Below are positions 38,001 through 42,400 of a stretch of DNA of 56,991 bases, one piece after another (positions within the stretch are counted from its first letter, which is position 1; the number at the start of each line of letters is the position of its first letter). Position numbers and translations under genes: made by a program. Where the stretch lies: NCBI GenBank assembly GCA_016765035.1, contig JAESQS010000163.1, forward strand, positions 1 to 56,991, in the 5' to 3' direction. The DNA comes from Kordiimonadaceae bacterium. Lineage in GTDB: Bacteria > Pseudomonadota > Alphaproteobacteria > Sphingomonadales > Kordiimonadaceae. The notes under the pieces were generated by a model. That model saw nothing but the letters and a program-made list of their open reading frames with translations. It searched no databases and had not been told where the DNA came from.

Positions 38001-38166
38001 GTTGGAAGACACAACATGGCTACGCATCTGGTCGCACCAGGGGGGCAGTGATAACCAGCAGGCAACTGCGGTTTTCTACGGCGAAGACGGTACGGTACGC
38101 CTTGTCTTGAATAATTTATATTTGGTCCCGGAAGGGAAAAACCACTCAATTCGATTGAATGGGTAA
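17059..38166 (+). CDS. giant trans-AT polyketide synthase, modules 1-6 (glutarimide-type start)
   Basis: One uninterrupted frame of 7035 residues encodes six KS domains and no AT. The order is KS1-DH-KR-ACP, KS2-B-ACP, KS3-KR-ACP, KS4-ACP-like insert-MT-ACP, KS5-ECH-ECH-ACP-ACP and KS6-DH*. Every KS is followed by the adaptor/linker that ends in a YPF-type motif, the usual trace of lost ATs. The start is a TTG at 17059 with GGAAAG seven bases upstream; no ATG lies between the previous stop and the KS. The protein ends in module 6 without its ACP, which lies at the start of the second PKS beyond a monooxygenase gene. With the ACP/AMT pair at 3480-5731, modules 1-2 should build a glutarimide. 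Modules 3-5 would then add hydroxyl, alpha-methyl and beta-branch groups. Details of each module are given separately. Confidence 0.96.
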   Translation: MAIGSKSQFEPVAIIGTGVRLPKADSLDAFWQHLEAVQSLIKPLPEERWDVDAFLADPALGNGAKGVWGGFLEDADCFDAAFFGVSPKEAALMDPQQRFALEMAWHAIEDAGLKASSLAGSSTGVYMGVCHWDYAELLEKHLAHVDAYMPTGIAYAIIANRISHFFDFRGPSITNDTACAASMTAIYEAVRALQSGECEMALAGGVNLAWSHNHFSAFSKAGMLSKSGRSQSFDARADGYVRGEGGAVLLLKPLATAVADNDNIQAVIRGIGINHGGRTNSLTVTSPDAQAELIQSVYRSADAAPDSIDYIEAHGPGTPLGDPIEISGLKQAFAVLHEEAGTKPQPNTCGIGSVKTNIGHLEGAAGVAGIVKILAALRYEKLPANVGFKTLNSLIDLDGTSFSIQSETTPWLKGGRPRRAGVSSFGFGGSNAHVLMEGFDKPASAQTQSPDATKDKMSFIIPLSARNEERLKAYVTALSVFIESDHLQADSLPDLAYTYQTGRETMEARIAFVVGDMDELRQAVGDYLGSKENPAVIWAGLATTGENSAATAVSWVRAEVGDGDGDVIDQGIAATRISVPGYPFSRDKHWMDIFQNSKDERPVPHPLLHRNVSTFERIAFQTILRGNEPVWADHHVGGDQVLPGMVYLEMVRAAVELVENTSEDGPQGVCFENIVWVRPVVASSGAVTLETCLKRTDDGLIAFTIERIEIDGTATVVVQGSVRREGANANAQVALGHLQETLQNMRDVKACYQTLRDSGVHHGPAFQVLKNIQCGNGEVLAELTLSRRMRTTLSALPLHPVMLDGAIQAWVALADKPLAGAAVPFACDRIEVFGPCEASMWATVRPAADRKNTESVQHLDIELCDKLGNVCVVFRDLILRVMTNKHSLPEREETNEQHQLIYAAGGWEETALERPRAVSFSGQVKVFSAHEEGHFVSDDGDAKPWSFYPLPDTSGHKDTVAAELWFTFLHQQISSWLAERSSEDCKFLVLAPQNISPMLAEPLAALLKTAVLENPKISGVVIETADNISEEDHLNIIGAELRSGSSFVRARYDSDLIRSIWKPRAVTLPATATGTEGLSLDANGVYWITGGIGGLGAHFTNWLITGGAKNIVLGGRRVELDTGALAVIEGLEANGAHVQYKPCDIADPVSVEDCVAWITKQIGPLKGIIHAAGVLEDGFVFNQPQSAIANVFAPKVAGLYNLDMATRAAELDFMVLCSSVAATFGNAGQAVYAGANAYMDAFARHRRDMVQNGKRSGFTVAVAWPLWGEGGMHVDAPTQEAMTLRWGTVPMTTSAGLQVLSHIMTTQSAANYTILYGYDGRITEFLESFGVPDKASSSLAEARIVPDKMVTAKGPEPDVQALLKGTVQYLREVFADVLGFEPNQIRPNRKLDEYGLESISIVEATNQLEKELGPLSKTLLFEYVDINGIAGHLLETHHSGLEKMLAGKHAKTPDTLALPEDSKPAVLKPASKPEPEQKTEDHSSHKLSSHDIAVVGLSLRVAKAEDQDAFWEMLAEGIDGFEPWPQSRWDHGAILHPERDVLGKTVVKTGVFLDDIDKFDPRYFRISQAEAELMSPEVRLFLEASVNAFEDAGYSREYMHSRYDGDVAVIMGSMTNEYHLYGFQNMLVRGSKASGSYTGTIPNMVSYYYGFKGPSYFLDTMCSASSTCVHEAVHMLRAGRCKVALAGGVSLLLHPQKLIATSQEHFTSKTADVIRGYGVGADGTILGEGVGALVLKTLADAERDGDHIYGVIRGSGVSNAGTRNGFTVPSPSQQAVAIKHALDDAQIDASTIGYIEGHGSGTALGDPIEVKALTQIFAHEGVENQTCPIGTVKSNVAHLLAASGLAGIAKVLMQLKHGELAPSLHAETLNPDIAFEKTPFYVQQKREPWLRKQDQSGRELPLRAGVTSIGAGGMNSHIIFEEYRNVRARQRVPVSGPELLVFSAMNERSLQAVTDRFCQYIEKAPDAVMGDIAYTLQIGKNELPCRLAVVARDLCELKTQLERFSAAPQSEGNWHYIPSVFDQDPPDDTEAVNTAIQGRDLDDVGKAWAEGAVIDWDALKQDRDMRRVSLPAYPFERVTCWYKDAPDVPSVLNPLGSKLKLHPFIGRNQSDLTGLTYTTSMYMEEMQDYLFTKDRQQSLNPVCAAEVVVALANVAGLSGNLALKGLTVQSDVKWVDVQTLTSSVTRITDTEVQVQVDCLSERGIRPWATGTVEAMGSLGSGASDTGTSASHFDIDALCTKAVEHIDHAAFYKSLGDQGFGFGPFLEVVKRVCRLADGRLLCSLRPDAPQQDGFKNNLQLSAPALAAAHQLLELADSGWSKVQHWHLKQAYFTGGDVAHVCLDPKELDGFQLTFLDAQGMAVSNWQGMARDSAVLPHAVQNQGQISENQPSQSAVHEGVKIDNPIVQTLCEVAGDILKFPPDDIGLRDPFHDLGFDSITLTRYAHDLSNLIAVEISPALFFECEHIQALSQYLIEHHGAALASANPVAPSVLPVQQKLRSATVSDAVLQTAATNTSEDTIAIIGMAGRFPGSEDIEQFFSHLLAGDSLIGDLPTGRYHGEYLSGLQQSDFVKRGGFLDAVDQFDAAFFKISPVEAERMDPQQRLLLQTVYHALDHAGYQPGDLPEKTGVFVGVSALDYAELLRQNGLGADGYAATGNSLAMVANRVSHALNLHGPSLAVDTACSSSLIALQQAAQAIQSGRCDTALVGGVNLCLSREGFEAPLDAGMLSPTGYCKSFGRDADGYVRGEGVATLVIKRLADAKRDGDNILGVLLGGAENHGGHAGSLTAPNVKAQSALIQQAMAGIDPRSISYIEAHGTGTQLGDAVEINGLKQAYASLMEGQSVSAPFIGLGSVKSNIGHLEAAAGLAGVIKVLMAMQRQTLPQSLHCQDVNPHLGLEGSPFYLLQNQAHWPHSVDSSGARLPRRAAVSSFGFGGANAHVVLEEAPYSHVASRQPRPATGFAQTRYWIPKGQDAFSERLLLTPEWAKAPLDEQNGDQQSGRNYTARHIVPCEFTVPQTYGAQVHSVDTGSGDIGARYGVMAQSLLALLQGLMGKANQGKTLIQLVVPYSGNGTDERELFTGLVGMLETANAEHPTIFGQVIEVPADITPDRVASLLAAEGGSNHKRVRYYQGYRYIYKWQDTAPVSSPHQPLSDQAVGKVSLITGGLGGLGRLVATDIAAGQKDAVLILAGRSPLDEEHTAFMEGFRRLGATVQYIQVDVADKAAVAHMVGQIQMQHGSLNNVFHCAGCLRDGYIQHKNKTDLLAVMAPKVSGALALQEACRTVNLDAFVLFSSLAGVTGNEGQADYAAANGFLDALAEGSGGKITSINWPLWRYGGMQVDKAVEEMLHQQMGQRPLETAEGLAALSYILKADLVRVAVVAGATARIREYFADRAQFAHTVANAPQNAENTQVINPEGVGEKQLRASILMALGKLFAKASGFAANDIDTGTLLEEYGIDSLMITRLNGALDKVFGALPKTLFFQYRTLQEIADYLLREQRQSCQNWIGHAAHQPKNTPAPSKDGDQKTILQPARHYSTGVEPVAIVGLNGQYPGGDDLDDLWATLSSDIDVIGEIPEGRWPLDGFYHAEPDAAVRQGMSYAKWGAFLKGFADFDPLFFKISPRDAAAMDPQERLFLMSAWGACEDAGYSPERLRKLTSGQVGVFAGVTKTGFALHGPFESNEGAMVRPATSFASVANRVSHALDISGPSMPVDTMCSSSLTAIHEACAYVRSHDGAMALAGGVNLYLHPSNFVELCAAGMLSIDGRCKSFGEGANGFVPGEGVGCVLLKPLSRAVADGDNIHAVIRGSAVNHGGRNHGYTVPNPAAQSDVIRSAMQQAGVTADEVGYIEAHGTGTALGDPIEVEGLTQAFRVDTDDTGYCALGSVKSVMGHLEAAAGIAGLTKIVLQMKHGALAPTRHAATINPNIDFTATPFVLQRRGALWPASKPHIAGLSSFGAGGANAHMIIEAWPSPDENTQPVSSGGDTHAVILSARSPEQLHLQAARLMAFLEKHQGTGSVPQSGRVSQAVLIEQLAMLLDVGVDDIEPDDSFDVLGMEPRHWMALERWLTDEYNIRLDIADIGRFATPLELDELLTGANGVKPDTSTIDLGDIAYTLQVGRAAMPCRLSLAVKDTTALLDGLRHWLAGHDDYPGLYVDQGQDQAGAVKKLIGDDILEEVVARHWHQGRVDTVAQLWAVGIEVDWPTLRAGSSQSIIPLPTYPFAREQYWIPSRQADQSFAGVIAEIDKHQGAPVLLEATERLESRLAVLLKAILESVATPDITKKYQPWHTAALEALMECDNTPDVTLDQAWDTWRAEAVLLDTNMAQTALAETALLSLPEVLMGTRKATDVLFPGGSLEQVEAVYKENPIAGRFSQTLAQAAAAFVQEKARQAPGKAIRILEIGAGTGGTSEKVFRALHPYKDGVTEYCYSDISRAFLIHAEREYAAEVPYLSTAIFDVEKPLLEQDIEAGSYDLIIAANVLHATADIQQTLSTVGKLLRAGGLLLINETSQATLFTHITFGLLDGWWRFTDPERRIAGTPSLTGDRWQQEFSQLGLKNIAVSSVEEKLLGQQILAAQAPMLKADDQRRVAKAAPAHLSATSAHVPAMSTPDNSETVSGSIAGNPDHNLRDIIMGHLATTLNMPVAKIGVDQAFSDLGMDSILGADWVRRLRNSLNIELEQTELYDFSNVVQLEKYISETWPNILTDLDQKAPRQVPEADQTVQQHHTPLENHTTTIKHGTTNRGPVAIVGMSGQFAGSDTIEDLWEHLIAGDDLVEPVTRFDHTQYYADTEAGSYGDRGSFLKGVDQFDPVFFGISGLEATYMDPQQRLFLQECWKALEHAGHGGDDMTGRRCGVFVGCSHGDYQQLFTEEPPGQAFWGNTSSLIPARISYCLDLKGPAVAVDTACSSSLVAVHMACQSLWSGDSEMALAGGVFVQSGSRFFRSANQAKMLSPSGRCAAFGAGADGIVPGEAVAALLLRPLSQALADGDTIHGVIIGSGINQDGATNGITAPSAKSQENMIRQVQSDFGIDADTIGMIEAHGTGTPLGDPIEYTALSRIFEPTADSEPSIFLGSIKSNIGHATTAAGISGLMRALLSLKHKKIPPSLHATVKNPAIPIDKGPFLINNDVMPWQSKDGQLRRAGINAFGFSGTNAHVVIEEAPKQIESTNTAPAYLFVLSARNGDQLRSQAERMLGHLEADSFEHLGQTAQDVAFTLMMGRRHFHHRLSVVADTTDDFAEKLHAWLAGQDQPDVTLNEVDLKEYRADKSAIDQANALLNIVSGDQFPEDEPEYARYCNALRLAANLFAKGHKISFEKLFSASCKRVPLPTYPFSNKSYWVGDAPHKPSAQSQHSVPISIEPKPVVDAKKPALPEKNPHVDGGISLASAAAYALAAPTLQAAPKILLRPLGNTGTYHTDEAVEAAVSEQTKDAVRILRLDAPFQQSANALRKALALAEQDEHVNTVLITGGENWNSGALDMLEADTLTAAWQCTLPVVAAINASASGGGVAMALLADFVVLGEDILLGCGPAINEGNQDKYLRRFASDVVQKLLQPGQSVPVSDLTAEDSCLRFAAAPQVETLATELATDLAAAPRTSLRILKQHMRNTLPAFTYEETCQNAANLLALITSASPKQGASSDTPIPLKTNVVTLSHMDDGVLVLQLVEKEACNSFTPALMDGLEEAFGAIALQQTAKVVVMTGYDSYFACGGTADGLSKLQAGATRFTDRQIYNLPITCELPVIAAMQGHAIGAGWSLGMFCDMALFAAEGVYHSNYMWYGFTPGAGATLIFPYKLGDDLGREILFSAKEYRGIDLAQRSPRLQVLPAKEVLSEALHLAHALATHSRKDLVAAKAALAKPVLAHLERVLGQELAMHEKTFIGNQRVQARIAEKFAVVSDEAVNEDVSVGTHVSPKREGASSIVDMRTQVVATLAEELMISPDEIRDDMSFLDLGLDSILAVTWVRRLNALFDADFSATLVYSCPTVGAIVTHITEFHPDMETPGAGPEAPVAADDATQQKAAAIRAGEGEKTGAGNSTSEMREQIVATLAEELMIPVDEIRDDMSFLDLGLDSILAVTWVRHLNILFSIELPATAVYAQPSVGMMVAYIVNLLPERQVRQAGSISQSNPVTTVANIAPPPEVTEQGGNTSDAVVIIGASGSFPKAKDLAEFWSNISAGLDCIEEVPEDRWDVKRFYHPDQQNPGTSYCKWMGRIDNVDQFDPAFFNITPREAELMDPQQRLFLQHAWHAIENAAIDPLSLAGEKCGVYAASGASGYSDLITERNAYSLSGNSGSILAARISYFLDLRGPSLSIDTACSSSLVAIAEACDNLLVKRCDMALAGGVSVMIGPEMFIDTSKVSMLSKTGRCYAFDQRANGFVPGEGIGIVVLKRLEDALRDGDPIRAVIRGWGVNQDGRTNGITAPNPQAQTSLMRDVYQRFDIDPATIDLVECHGTGTPLGDPIEIEGLTGAFKGVKRRSDPCALGSVKSNVGHLLAAAGVAGVLKSVLALEHKQKPPSVHFENCNAHISFDETPFVVNTSLQEWEAPKGYARRVAVSAFGFSGTNAHLVLEEPAIPAAEAPSDGPWLFTLSAKNAERLSAYTARMEAFVSNQTELDLAALAYSLQIGRCDFIHRLAFVYSSRKDLLQSLSTVRLAEGKSDIYISGSRPENTSPFDGDEDMEALVERWLKSGQRAKLNNLAKMWVGGMDVDWKMAPIAKRIPVPGYPFAEGRYWVAADNSEQFSIAEKAIQSHQAGQPTQPENSDGMLAEAVRVPVFLNGHAGAVPKATTNGSAYLPGLLLSELAREALEQAREQPVHGLKHMLWGAPVPLDDVGQGLDILISNDEEGQFYRVEAAGSEDCEGTLFHLAEQISEGEQTFRPEDVRPETFHSGRDASAAFTAFTCSDDVENQGIKVRKTFMDEDVLTAQLERVSGPPGPANSGVFDVHYLSVVGLMAAFRQSSQNGNSAEAQPVLLPSALESMVSYGALEDTTWLRIWSHQGGSDNQQATAVFYGEDGTVRLVLNNLYLVPEGKNHSIRLNG
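17086..21370 (+). other. PKS module 1: KS-DH-KR-ACP
   Basis: KS1 spans residues 10-437, with Cys179 in TACAAS, His314 in AHGPGTPLGD and His360 in NIGH. The motifs depart from DTACSSS and HGTGT but the catalytic residues remain. The DH (about 604-880) has DHHVGGDQVLPG with His634, and Asp804 in LDGAIQ, so it looks active. The KR (about 900-1330) has GGIGGLG near 1090 and Tyr1232 in VYAGAN. ACP1 has Ser1398 in GLESIS. The expected product from malonamyl-ACP is the unsaturated glutaconamyl thioester, the intermediate that glutarimide pathways need. Confidence 0.88.
21529..24490 (+). other. PKS module 2: KS-B-ACP (Michael-branching type)
   Basis: KS2 spans about 1491-1924, with Cys1662 in DTMCSASS, His1798 in GHGSGT and His1838 in NVAH. 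It has MSPEVRLFL where the other KSs have MDPQQRLFL. The next domain (about 2102-2376) is DH-like in fold (FGFGPFLEV matches the DH GxxYGPxF segment) but has neither the HxxxGxxxxP motif (the region reads LFTKDRQQSLNPV) nor the later catalytic Asp. This is what is expected of a B domain, the double-hotdog domain of chain-branching modules in rhizoxin and glutarimide PKSs. ACP2 has Ser2436 in LGFDSIT. The predicted reaction is malonyl addition to the beta-carbon and imide ring closure. Confidence 0.75.
24604..27555 (+). other. PKS module 3: KS-KR-ACP
   Basis: KS3 is canonical, with Cys2682 in DTACSSS, EAHGTGTQLGD and SNIGH. There is no DH; the KR (about 2990-3395) has GGLGGLG near 3163 and Tyr3306 in DYAAAN. 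ACP3 has Ser3459 in YGIDSLM. The module should leave a beta-hydroxyl next to the glutarimide side chain. Confidence 0.88.
27676..31160 (+). other. PKS module 4: KS-(ACP-like insert)-C-methyltransferase-ACP
   Basis: KS4 has Cys3715 in DTMCSSS, His3850 in AHGTGT and a variant SVKSVMGH in which the usual Asn is Val. Its post-KS linker is interrupted at about 4026-4096 by an ACP-like segment that lacks the serine (LGMEPRHW). The methyltransferase (about 4240-4575) has the SAM motif LEIGAGTGG near 4399. ACP4 has Ser4659 in GMDSILGADW, with Trp4665 six residues on, the flag usually seen on ACPs that undergo beta-branching. The expected outcome is an alpha-methyl beta-keto intermediate. Confidence 0.87.
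31285..35395 (+). other. PKS module 5: KS-ECH-ECH-ACP-ACP (beta-branching module)
   Basis: KS5 (about 4743-5159) is canonical, with Cys4905. It is followed by two crotonase-fold domains. The first (about 5398-5632) keeps NASASGGGVAMAL and ADFVV but looks degenerate elsewhere. The second (about 5645-5893) closely follows the PksI-like decarboxylase ECH2 pattern (YFACGGT, AAMQGHAIGAGW). Tandem ACPs follow with Ser5953 and Ser6069, both in DLGLDSILAVTW, so both carry the DS-x5-W branching flag. Together with the HCS cassette at 5728-9266 this module should install a one-carbon branch (methyl or exomethylene) on the beta-carbon. Confidence 0.9.
34816..35395 (+). repeat. tandem duplication of near-identical ACP domains
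   Basis: Two ACP units are offset by 348 bases. A core around the serine, from DEIRDD to SILAVTW, is the same in both at protein level, while the bases differ mostly at third codon positions (for example ATGATTTCCCCC versus ATGATCCCTGTG before it). This is a real, moderately old duplication and not an assembly artefact. Doubled ACPs in branching modules raise throughput of the slow HCS reactions in other systems. Confidence 0.85.
35497..38166 (+). other. PKS module 6, first part: KS-DH* at the protein C-terminus
   Basis: KS6 (about 6147-6568) is canonical, with Cys6313 in DTACSSS and CHGTGTPLGD. After the linker (GYPFAEGRYW near 6720), residues about 6760-7035 resemble the double-hotdog DH fold (YLPGLLLSELA; HYLSVVGLMAA) but lack the HxxxGxxxxP histidine and the DxxxQ aspartate, so the domain is probably structural. 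The protein stops here with no ACP. The missing ACP is the N-terminal domain of the second PKS (39650-39890), and a flavin monooxygenase gene lies between, so the three make up one split module. Confidence 0.82.
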
Positions 38167-38172
38167 AGTGAA

Positions 38173-39474
38173 ATGATGATGGAAAAAACTAAAAAAATAG
38201 CGATCATCGGCGGTGGCCCAACTGGCATTGGGGTTGGGCGTGAATTGGCGGATGCGGGTTTCGAGTTTGACCTGTATGAAGCAGAAGCGGACTTTGGCGG
38301 TGTGTGGAATTCAACTGCGGCCTGTGGCCGGGCTTACCGTTCGCTTCACCTTATTTCGCCCAAATTTAATACGCAGGTACCTGATTTTCCCATGCCGGAT
38401 GATTATCCTGATTATCCAAACCATAAACAAATGCTGGCTTACATTCGGTCATTTGCACGGGAGTTCGGGCTGTATGAACGGACGCAATTTAATGCGCCGA
38501 TCGCCCGATTGGAGCCTGTTGGTCCCCAGTGGCTATTGGAAACAAAAGCTGGCCAGCAGAATCATTATGATTTGGTGATTATTGCCACTGGTTTACAACG
38601 TGTGCCACGCTATGCTGAATATCCGGGTGAATTTACCGGCGAAACACTACATGCACGTGATTATAAGACATCGCAGCAATTATTAGACAAACGCGTATTG
38701 GTAATCGGCGGCGGCAACTCTGGCTGTGATTTTGCTGTGGATGCAGTGCATACGGCCACAGAAGTGTATCACAGTACTCGGCGCGGGTATTATTTCCAAC
38801 CAAAATTCATCGACGGCAAGCCAACGCCGCAGTGGATGATAGAACTTGGCAGTAAATTTAAAACCAAAGAAGAAACTCTGGCATACATTCAGGAAGTTTT
38901 CCGCATGTCTGGTTTTGATGGTGAGGATTACGGCTTGCCGCGCCCGGATTATCCGTTGGACGGTGCGCATCCGGTGATGAATTCGCAAATCCTGTATCAT
39001 ATTGGCCATCAAGATGTGATCCCTAAGGGGGATATCAAATCTATGGACGGTAAAACAGTGCATTTTCTTGATGATACGCATGTTGAGGTGGACATTATTT
39101 TGCACGCGACGGGCTATAAACGAGATTTTCCATTCCTGAATCGTAGCCATTTGGAGTGGAACAAGGATATCCCTGATTTGTTTTTGCATGCTGTGCCGCG
39201 TAATCACGACAACCTTCTTTTCATGGGCTATATCAATACGGCGGCGGGGCTGGGTGATGGCCTGAAAACGCAGGGTTTGTTTGTGCGCAACTATGCAAAA
39301 GCCCTGTTTGAAAACCTGCCGGGACTGCATCAGTTTCTTGAAGCCAAAAAAATAGACCATCCTGATTTAGGACAAACTTATTATATCGATTCTTATCGGC
39401 ATCAATGGGAAGCTGATCTTTGGAAATTACTAGGACATTCCCGGCGGTACCGGGAAATGTTGGTGTCCGGATAA
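38173..39474 (+). CDS. class B flavin monooxygenase (FMO/Baeyer-Villiger type) of the split module 6
   Basis: This 433-residue flavoprotein has an FAD-binding Rossmann motif at the start (IGGGPTGIG), the FMO fingerprint FTGETLHARDYK in the middle and a second Rossmann motif for NADPH (VIGGGNSGCDFA). There is no membrane anchor. It begins seven bases after the first PKS stop and ends one base before the second PKS start, and lies exactly between KS6-DH* and its ACP. Related FMOs inside trans-AT lines (oocydin OocK type, lobatamide) insert oxygen into the growing chain by Baeyer-Villiger oxidation of a beta-keto thioester, leaving an ester in the backbone. I infer the same here, with the enzyme as a discrete protein acting on ACP6. 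Simple hydroxylation of the chain is the alternative. Confidence 0.9.
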   Translation: MMMEKTKKIAIIGGGPTGIGVGRELADAGFEFDLYEAEADFGGVWNSTAACGRAYRSLHLISPKFNTQVPDFPMPDDYPDYPNHKQMLAYIRSFAREFGLYERTQFNAPIARLEPVGPQWLLETKAGQQNHYDLVIIATGLQRVPRYAEYPGEFTGETLHARDYKTSQQLLDKRVLVIGGGNSGCDFAVDAVHTATEVYHSTRRGYYFQPKFIDGKPTPQWMIELGSKFKTKEETLAYIQEVFRMSGFDGEDYGLPRPDYPLDGAHPVMNSQILYHIGHQDVIPKGDIKSMDGKTVHFLDDTHVEVDIILHATGYKRDFPFLNRSHLEWNKDIPDLFLHAVPRNHDNLLFMGYINTAAGLGDGLKTQGLFVRNYAKALFENLPGLHQFLEAKKIDHPDLGQTYYIDSYRHQWEADLWKLLGHSRRYREMLVSG

Positions 39475-39475
39475 A

Positions 39476-42400
39476 ATGACGTCATCAGACACATATACCC
39501 TTAAGGCCCGTATGGCTGCTCAGCTGGAAGCTGAACTGCTGGAACGTGCGCAAAAGCGCTGTAAAGAGAATGCGAATATGGCAGCCCTGAAGGCGTCCCG
39601 GACGCCTGATATGCAATCCAGTGCGCCCAAGCTTCAGATAACCCCGAAGGAACCTGACGAAGCGAGCCGTCTGGCATTTGATGTGGCACGGCTAGCTGGC
39701 GAAGCTTTACATATTCCTGAAGACCAGTTGGATCCAACTGAAAATCTGGCTAATTTTGGTGTGGATTCCATCGCTATTACCGAAGTGATGTTACGCATAT
39801 CGCGCTTTTTTGGCATATCGGTAGCGCCGACAACTTTCTTTGAAGCCAAACATCTGGACGATTTAAGCGCTATTTTGCAAAGTCGTTACGGTAAAGCCAT
39901 CGCGGCATTTTACGACAAGCAACCCCAAAAGGATGAGGCCGTATCTGATGTGCCGCAGCCGCAGGCGTGGACGGCACCCAAGGCATGGTTGAAACGCCAT
40001 CAGGCTGCTCAGGTTGCAGTAAGTATAGCCCTAGTTGGCGCGTCAGATGCAGCCCCAGGTATAGCCTCAAAAAAAGCTGCAGAGACGGCCTCTAAACTAC
40101 AGGGGCAAGCTTCACCAGTTCTTGTACCTGAAGCGCAATCTACGCCAAATGCTTCTGCCAAAGGCAGGCCTGCACCGCGCGCAAGCAACCCGGAAGAACC
40201 AATCGCGGTTATCTCGATGGAAGGCGCGTTCCCGCGTAGTGCAGATATTGCAGCCTTGGCAGTCCATTTACAAAATGGGGATGATTGTATCGAGGAAGTG
40301 CCGGCTGATCGCTGGGATTGGCGCAGCGTGGACGGAGACCCTAAGAAGGGGCCGTATACCCCTGTAAAATATGGTGGTTTTGTACCTCAGCACGATAGGT
40401 TTGATGCAGCCTTCTTTAACATATCCCCACGGGAAGCAGAATTGATCGACCCACAGCACAGGGTGTTTATGACCTCTGTATGGAAGTTGATTGAAAAAGC
40501 CGGGTATGCCTCTGGTTCGTTATCAGGGAAGAAAGTTAGTATTTTCCTTGGCATCAATCTTTTGGACCATGTTGATGCTGTGAACCGTGCGGGTATTATG
40601 GACGCAAGGCAGATGACGGGGCTTGGGCATGCTTTTTGCCCTAACAGGCTTTCCTATATGTTGGATGTGCATGGCCCTAGCCAAGTGGTGGATACCGCGT
40701 GTTCCAGTTCGCTGGTGGCAATCCACCGGGCTGTAATGAGCATCCGCCATGAAGGCTGTGAGATGGCAATCGCGGGCGGTGCCAATTTGATGCTTTCCGC
40801 CAATCAGCATATTCTTTTTTCCAAAACTGGGATGTTGGCCGAAGATGGCCGCTCAAAAACATTCTCGCAGCAGGCTGATGGATATGGCCGTGCGGATGGT
40901 GTTGGTGCGCTGCTTCTTAAGCCACTTAGGGTGGCAGAACGCGACGGAGATCAAATACTAGGTGTGATTACCGGGTCAGCAGAGCAGCATAGTGGCCAAG
41001 GTAGTTCGTTAACGGCGCCTAATTCTGCGGCACAAGCCCGAATGATTGTTGAAGCTCATCGGCGCGCTGAAGTTGACCCCCGCAGCATCGGGTATGTGGA
41101 ATGCCACGGCACAGGCACTCCGCTTGGTGACCCGGCTGAAGTTGAGGGTTTGAAGCTTGCTTTTGCCCAGCGCTATGAAGATTTAGGGCTTGATACACCC
41201 ACCACACCGTATGTGGGCTTAGGAACCGTTAAATCCAATATTGGCCATACCGAAACCGCGGCGGGTGTTGCTGGTGTGATTAAGACACTTCTATCATTGC
41301 AACAGCGCACGCTATTTAAAACGCTTCACTGCGCGGATGTAAATCCGTTGCTGGAGTTGGATGATACGCCCTTTTATCTGATGCAAGAAGCGGGTGCTTG
41401 GAATGCGGCAAAAATAGATGGCAAAGAGGTGCCAAGGCGCGCCTGTGTTAGTTCCTTTGGGGCAGGGGGCGGCAATGCCCATATTGTTCTGGAAGAATAC
41501 CAACCACCAGCGCCTGAGCGTTGTCGAGATACTGTTGTGACACGGCCAGTGGTGATCCCGCTATCAGCCAAAAGTGCAACAGCGCTTGGAAAAATGGCGG
41601 GGAACTTGCGCGCTTTTGTAGTGGGGATATCGCTCGATGATTTGGCTTATACGCTTCAGGTTGGGCGGGATGCAATGCGCTACCGGGCTGCGTTTGTTGC
41701 TTTAAGTAGCGATGATCTTCTTACTCAGATTGATGCTTTTATAGGCGGGCAAAACGGGCCAGATAATAGTGAAATTATAGAAGGGGTTGCAGCTAGGGGC
41801 AGCAAGATTACGGTTGACCCTAAAGGGCATGACCCTGTTACGCTGGCCCGAAAGTGGGCTGAGGGTGCGACTGTAAACTGGGACAGGCTATATGCTAAGA
41901 CCGGCAATCGACGTATTCAATTACCAACTTATCCGTTTGACACTAAAAAGTTTTCACTACCCGGTCAGGCACCGGAAGGTTGCGCACCAGCTGATGTTGT
42001 GCCGTCTATACCTAGGTTATTGTTGCCAACACCAGCGGGCGAAAATTGCTTTAGCTTAACCTTGTCAGGAGATGAATTTTTTCTCAGGGATCATCAGGTA
42101 ATGGGGAAAGCTATCCTTCCTGGGGTCGCCTATTTGGAGATGGTGCGAGCATCAGCTGCCCAGATTTTGGAAGATACTATTCAGCTTAGCAATGTGGTTT
42201 GGTTAAAGCCGCTTGTTATTGAAGCGCGAACAACCCTAAACATTGAATTTAGCAAGCTGGACGAAGGTGCACTTCAAGCACGCATTTATCATCTAACTGA
42301 GGCTGGCGGGCGCACTGAGCATGCTCAGGTTAAAGTAAAGTCCGCGCAAACTGCCGAAATGCCAATGGTTGATATTGCGGCCATTCAGGCAACTCACCAG

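Noticed and set aside
38683-39360. 225-codon open frame antisense to the monooxygenase gene
   Set aside because: It lies wholly inside a confidently identified gene, has low-complexity coding-strand shadow composition and no recognisable motif.
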